A stretch of DNA of 31,668 nucleotides from positions 1 through 31,668 of the forward strand of contig PUKM01000267.1 of the NCBI GenBank assembly GCA_003552325.1, in the 5' to 3' direction. Within the stretch, counting starts at the first letter, position 1. Each line of letters starts with the position of its first letter. Positions 30,288 to 31,668 of this stretch are shown piece after piece. The stretch is from Natrialbaceae archaeon. Lineage in GTDB: Archaea > Halobacteriota > Halobacteria > Halobacteriales > Natrialbaceae. A model generated the notes under the pieces. That model saw only the letters and a program-made list of their open reading frames with translations. It searched no databases and was not told where the DNA came from. The position numbers and the translations under genes are program-made.

Positions 30288-31454
30288 ATGCTCGATTACG
30301 TCTCCCTCGAAGAAGAACTCGAGGCAGAAGAGCGATTGATCCGCGATACCGCCCGGGAGTTCGTCGACAACGAGGTGCGCCCGGATATCGCTGCACACTA
30401 CGAGGCAGGAACCTTCCCAACGGATCTCATCCCCGAGATGGGTGAGATGGGATTTTACGCCCCCAACCTCGAGGGATATGGCTCACCGAACGTCTCGGAG
30501 ACGGCCTACGGATTGTTGATGCAGGAACTCGAGGCGTGTGACTCGGGGCTGCGGTCGATGGCCTCCGTCCAGGGCGCGCTCGTGATGTATCCGATTCACA
30601 CCTACGGAAGCGAGGCCCAGAAAGAGGAGTGGCTTCCCAAACTCGGTGCCGGCGAGGCGGTGGGCTGCTTTGGTCTCACCGAGCCCGAACACGGTTCGAA
30701 CCCGTCGGGGATGGAGACGTACGCCGAACGCGATGCGGACGGCTACGTCCTGAACGGCTCGAAAACCTGGATCACGAACTCACCCATCGCCGACGTCGCC
30801 GTCGTCTGGGCCAGAGACCGCTCGAGCGAGGACGACCCCGTCCGTGGCTTCTTGGTGGAGACTGATCGCGACGGCGTTTCGACGAACAAACTCACCGAGA
30901 AACTCTCGCTCCGAGCGTCGATCACGGGCGAAATCGGCCTCAACGACGTCCGCGTCCCCGAGGAGAACGTGTTGCCCGGAGTCGAGGGTATGAAAGGGCC
31001 GCTGTCGTGTCTCACCCAGGCCCGCTACGGCATCGCTTGGGGAGCCGTTGGGGCCGCTCGAGACTGTTTCGAAACCGCTCGAGCGTACGCGAAGGATCGA
31101 GATCAGTTCGGTGGGCCGATTGCGCGATTCCAACTTCAACAGGACAAACTGGCGGAGATGGCGACCCAGATCACCCTGGCACAGTTGCTGGCGTACCGGC
31201 TGGCCGAACTGAAAGAACGGGGGGACCTCCGGCCACAACACGTCTCGATGGCCAAACGCAACAACGTCCGGATGGCCCGGGACCAGTCCCGAATTGCGCG
31301 CGAGATGCTCGGCGGCAACGGCATCACCAGCGATTACTCGCCGATGCGTCACATGGCCAACCTCGAGACGGTCTACACCTACGAAGGCACCCACGACATC
31401 CACACGCTCGTCCTCGGCCAGGACCTCACGGGGATTCCTGCCTACGAACAGTAA
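30288..31454 (+). CDS. Acyl-CoA dehydrogenase, glutaryl-CoA dehydrogenase-like
   Basis: A 388-residue FAD enzyme closest by eye to glutaryl-CoA dehydrogenases: GLRSMASVQGALVMYPIHTY (87-106), GCFGLTEPEHGSNPSGMET (126-144) and the catalytic base E366 in TYEGTHDIH. The Arg and Ser of the LRSMASVQ block (R89, S93) correspond to substrate-carboxylate contacts in human GCDH. It may oxidise and decarboxylate glutaryl-CoA, or act on a related dicarboxylic acyl-CoA. I chose the ATG at 30288 (MLDYVSLEEELE) over upstream ATGs because homologues begin there. A MaoC-type hydratase gene converges downstream, which fits an acyl-CoA degradation context. Confidence 0.92.
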   Translation: MLDYVSLEEELEAEERLIRDTAREFVDNEVRPDIAAHYEAGTFPTDLIPEMGEMGFYAPNLEGYGSPNVSETAYGLLMQELEACDSGLRSMASVQGALVMYPIHTYGSEAQKEEWLPKLGAGEAVGCFGLTEPEHGSNPSGMETYAERDADGYVLNGSKTWITNSPIADVAVVWARDRSSEDDPVRGFLVETDRDGVSTNKLTEKLSLRASITGEIGLNDVRVPEENVLPGVEGMKGPLSCLTQARYGIAWGAVGAARDCFETARAYAKDRDQFGGPIARFQLQQDKLAEMATQITLAQLLAYRLAELKERGDLRPQHVSMAKRNNVRMARDQSRIAREMLGGNGITSDYSPMRHMANLETVYTYEGTHDIHTLVLGQDLTGIPAYEQ

Positions 31455-31550
31455 ACTGCCGGTTGTTCGACGATCTGTTCTTCTATCCGCGTGAACGGCG
31501 GGAGAGAGACGACCAAAGGCCCCACTCGAGGGGCATCCAACCCCAACTGA

Positions 31551-31668
31551 CTACTCGCCGTCCTCGATGGTCGCCCGTTTGAGCGAGAGGACGGTCCGCG
31601 AGAACGAACAGACGAGGTCGTCGTCCTGGTTGAACACCTCCACAGCCATCGTCACGACGCCCCGATCA
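31551..31668 (-). CDS. MaoC-type hydratase, C-terminal fragment (runs off window)
   Basis: Only the last 39 or so residues are present; the gene begins beyond the right edge. The visible part, DRGVVTMAVEVFNQDDDL then VCSFSRTVLSLKR and an acidic end (ATIEDGE), matches the C-terminal strands of MaoC/hot-dog-fold enoyl-CoA hydratases and related thioesterases. The subtype cannot be determined. It converges with the glutaryl-CoA dehydrogenase-like gene across 96 bases holding nothing else recognisable, and both are plausibly acyl-CoA metabolism genes. Confidence 0.72.
   Translation of the reverse strand, partial: DRGVVTMAVEVFNQDDDLVCSFSRTVLSLKRATIEDGE

Noticed and set aside
9681..31454. The two acyl-CoA dehydrogenase genes as a recent duplication
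   Set aside because: They differ in signature sequences and subtype (general acyl-CoA versus glutaryl-CoA dehydrogenase-like), so they are old paralogues.
1..31668. CRISPR array, tRNA or rRNA genes
   Set aside because: No regularly spaced direct repeats, no tRNA-like T-loop with matching arms and no rRNA-like stretches were found by eye; a tRNAscan or CRISPR finder run would settle small cases.

Overview
The window looks like chromosome from a halophilic archaeon, most likely of the Natrialbales group. The evidence is a GC-rich sequence, very acidic predicted proteins, archaeal TATA-type promoters about 27 bases upstream of start codons with almost no leader, and strictly archaeal genes: family B DNA polymerase, Mre11-Rad50, geranylgeranyl reductase, halocyanin and haloarchaeal membrane families. 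The tetramer CTAG is nearly absent, while CTCGAG is greatly over-represented.

Left part (1-9.7 kb): a DUF3179 lipoprotein and a plant-type 2Fe-2S ferredoxin (minus), a geranylgeranyl reductase-family flavoprotein (plus), an HtpX-like M48 membrane protease (minus), a halocyanin-like blue copper lipoprotein (plus), an AbgA-like M20 amidohydrolase and a divergent uS10 paralogue (minus), and a Nudix hydrolase (plus). An AT-rich stretch follows, then a DUF4013 membrane protein and a DUF5787-type protein that I read as a possible Fe-S PD-(D/E)xK nuclease.

Middle part (9.7-16.7 kb): an acyl-CoA dehydrogenase and an unrecognised polytopic membrane protein (minus), a RIO-type kinase (plus), and the sufCBD Fe-S assembly operon (minus) with an inverted repeat upstream of sufC.

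Information-processing block (16.8-25.1 kb): polB (minus), three small plus-strand genes (a microprotein, a two-helix membrane protein and a winged-helix-like protein), then the translationally coupled mre11-rad50 operon (minus). As I recall, Haloferax volcanii has the same order (mre11-rad50, small genes, polB, sufCBD), so this is probably an ancestral haloarchaeal neighbourhood.

Right part (25.1-31.7 kb): a luciferase-like F420/flavin oxidoreductase, an IS1341-type element with an intact tnpB and a TCAAG-loop hairpin at each end, and a second copy of the microprotein family next to a perfect 16-bp palindrome resembling a DtxR/IdeR operator. After these come an S9 peptidase, a glutaryl-CoA dehydrogenase-like enzyme and the 3' end of a MaoC-type hydratase.

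The best leads are: (i) the pair of related microproteins, one probably metal-regulated and the other in the polB-rad50 block; (ii) the possible Fe-S nuclease at 8604-9638; (iii) PCNA-box-like motifs at both ends of PolB; (iv) the TnpB element and its possible guide RNA. I saw no CRISPR array, tRNA, rRNA or intein.
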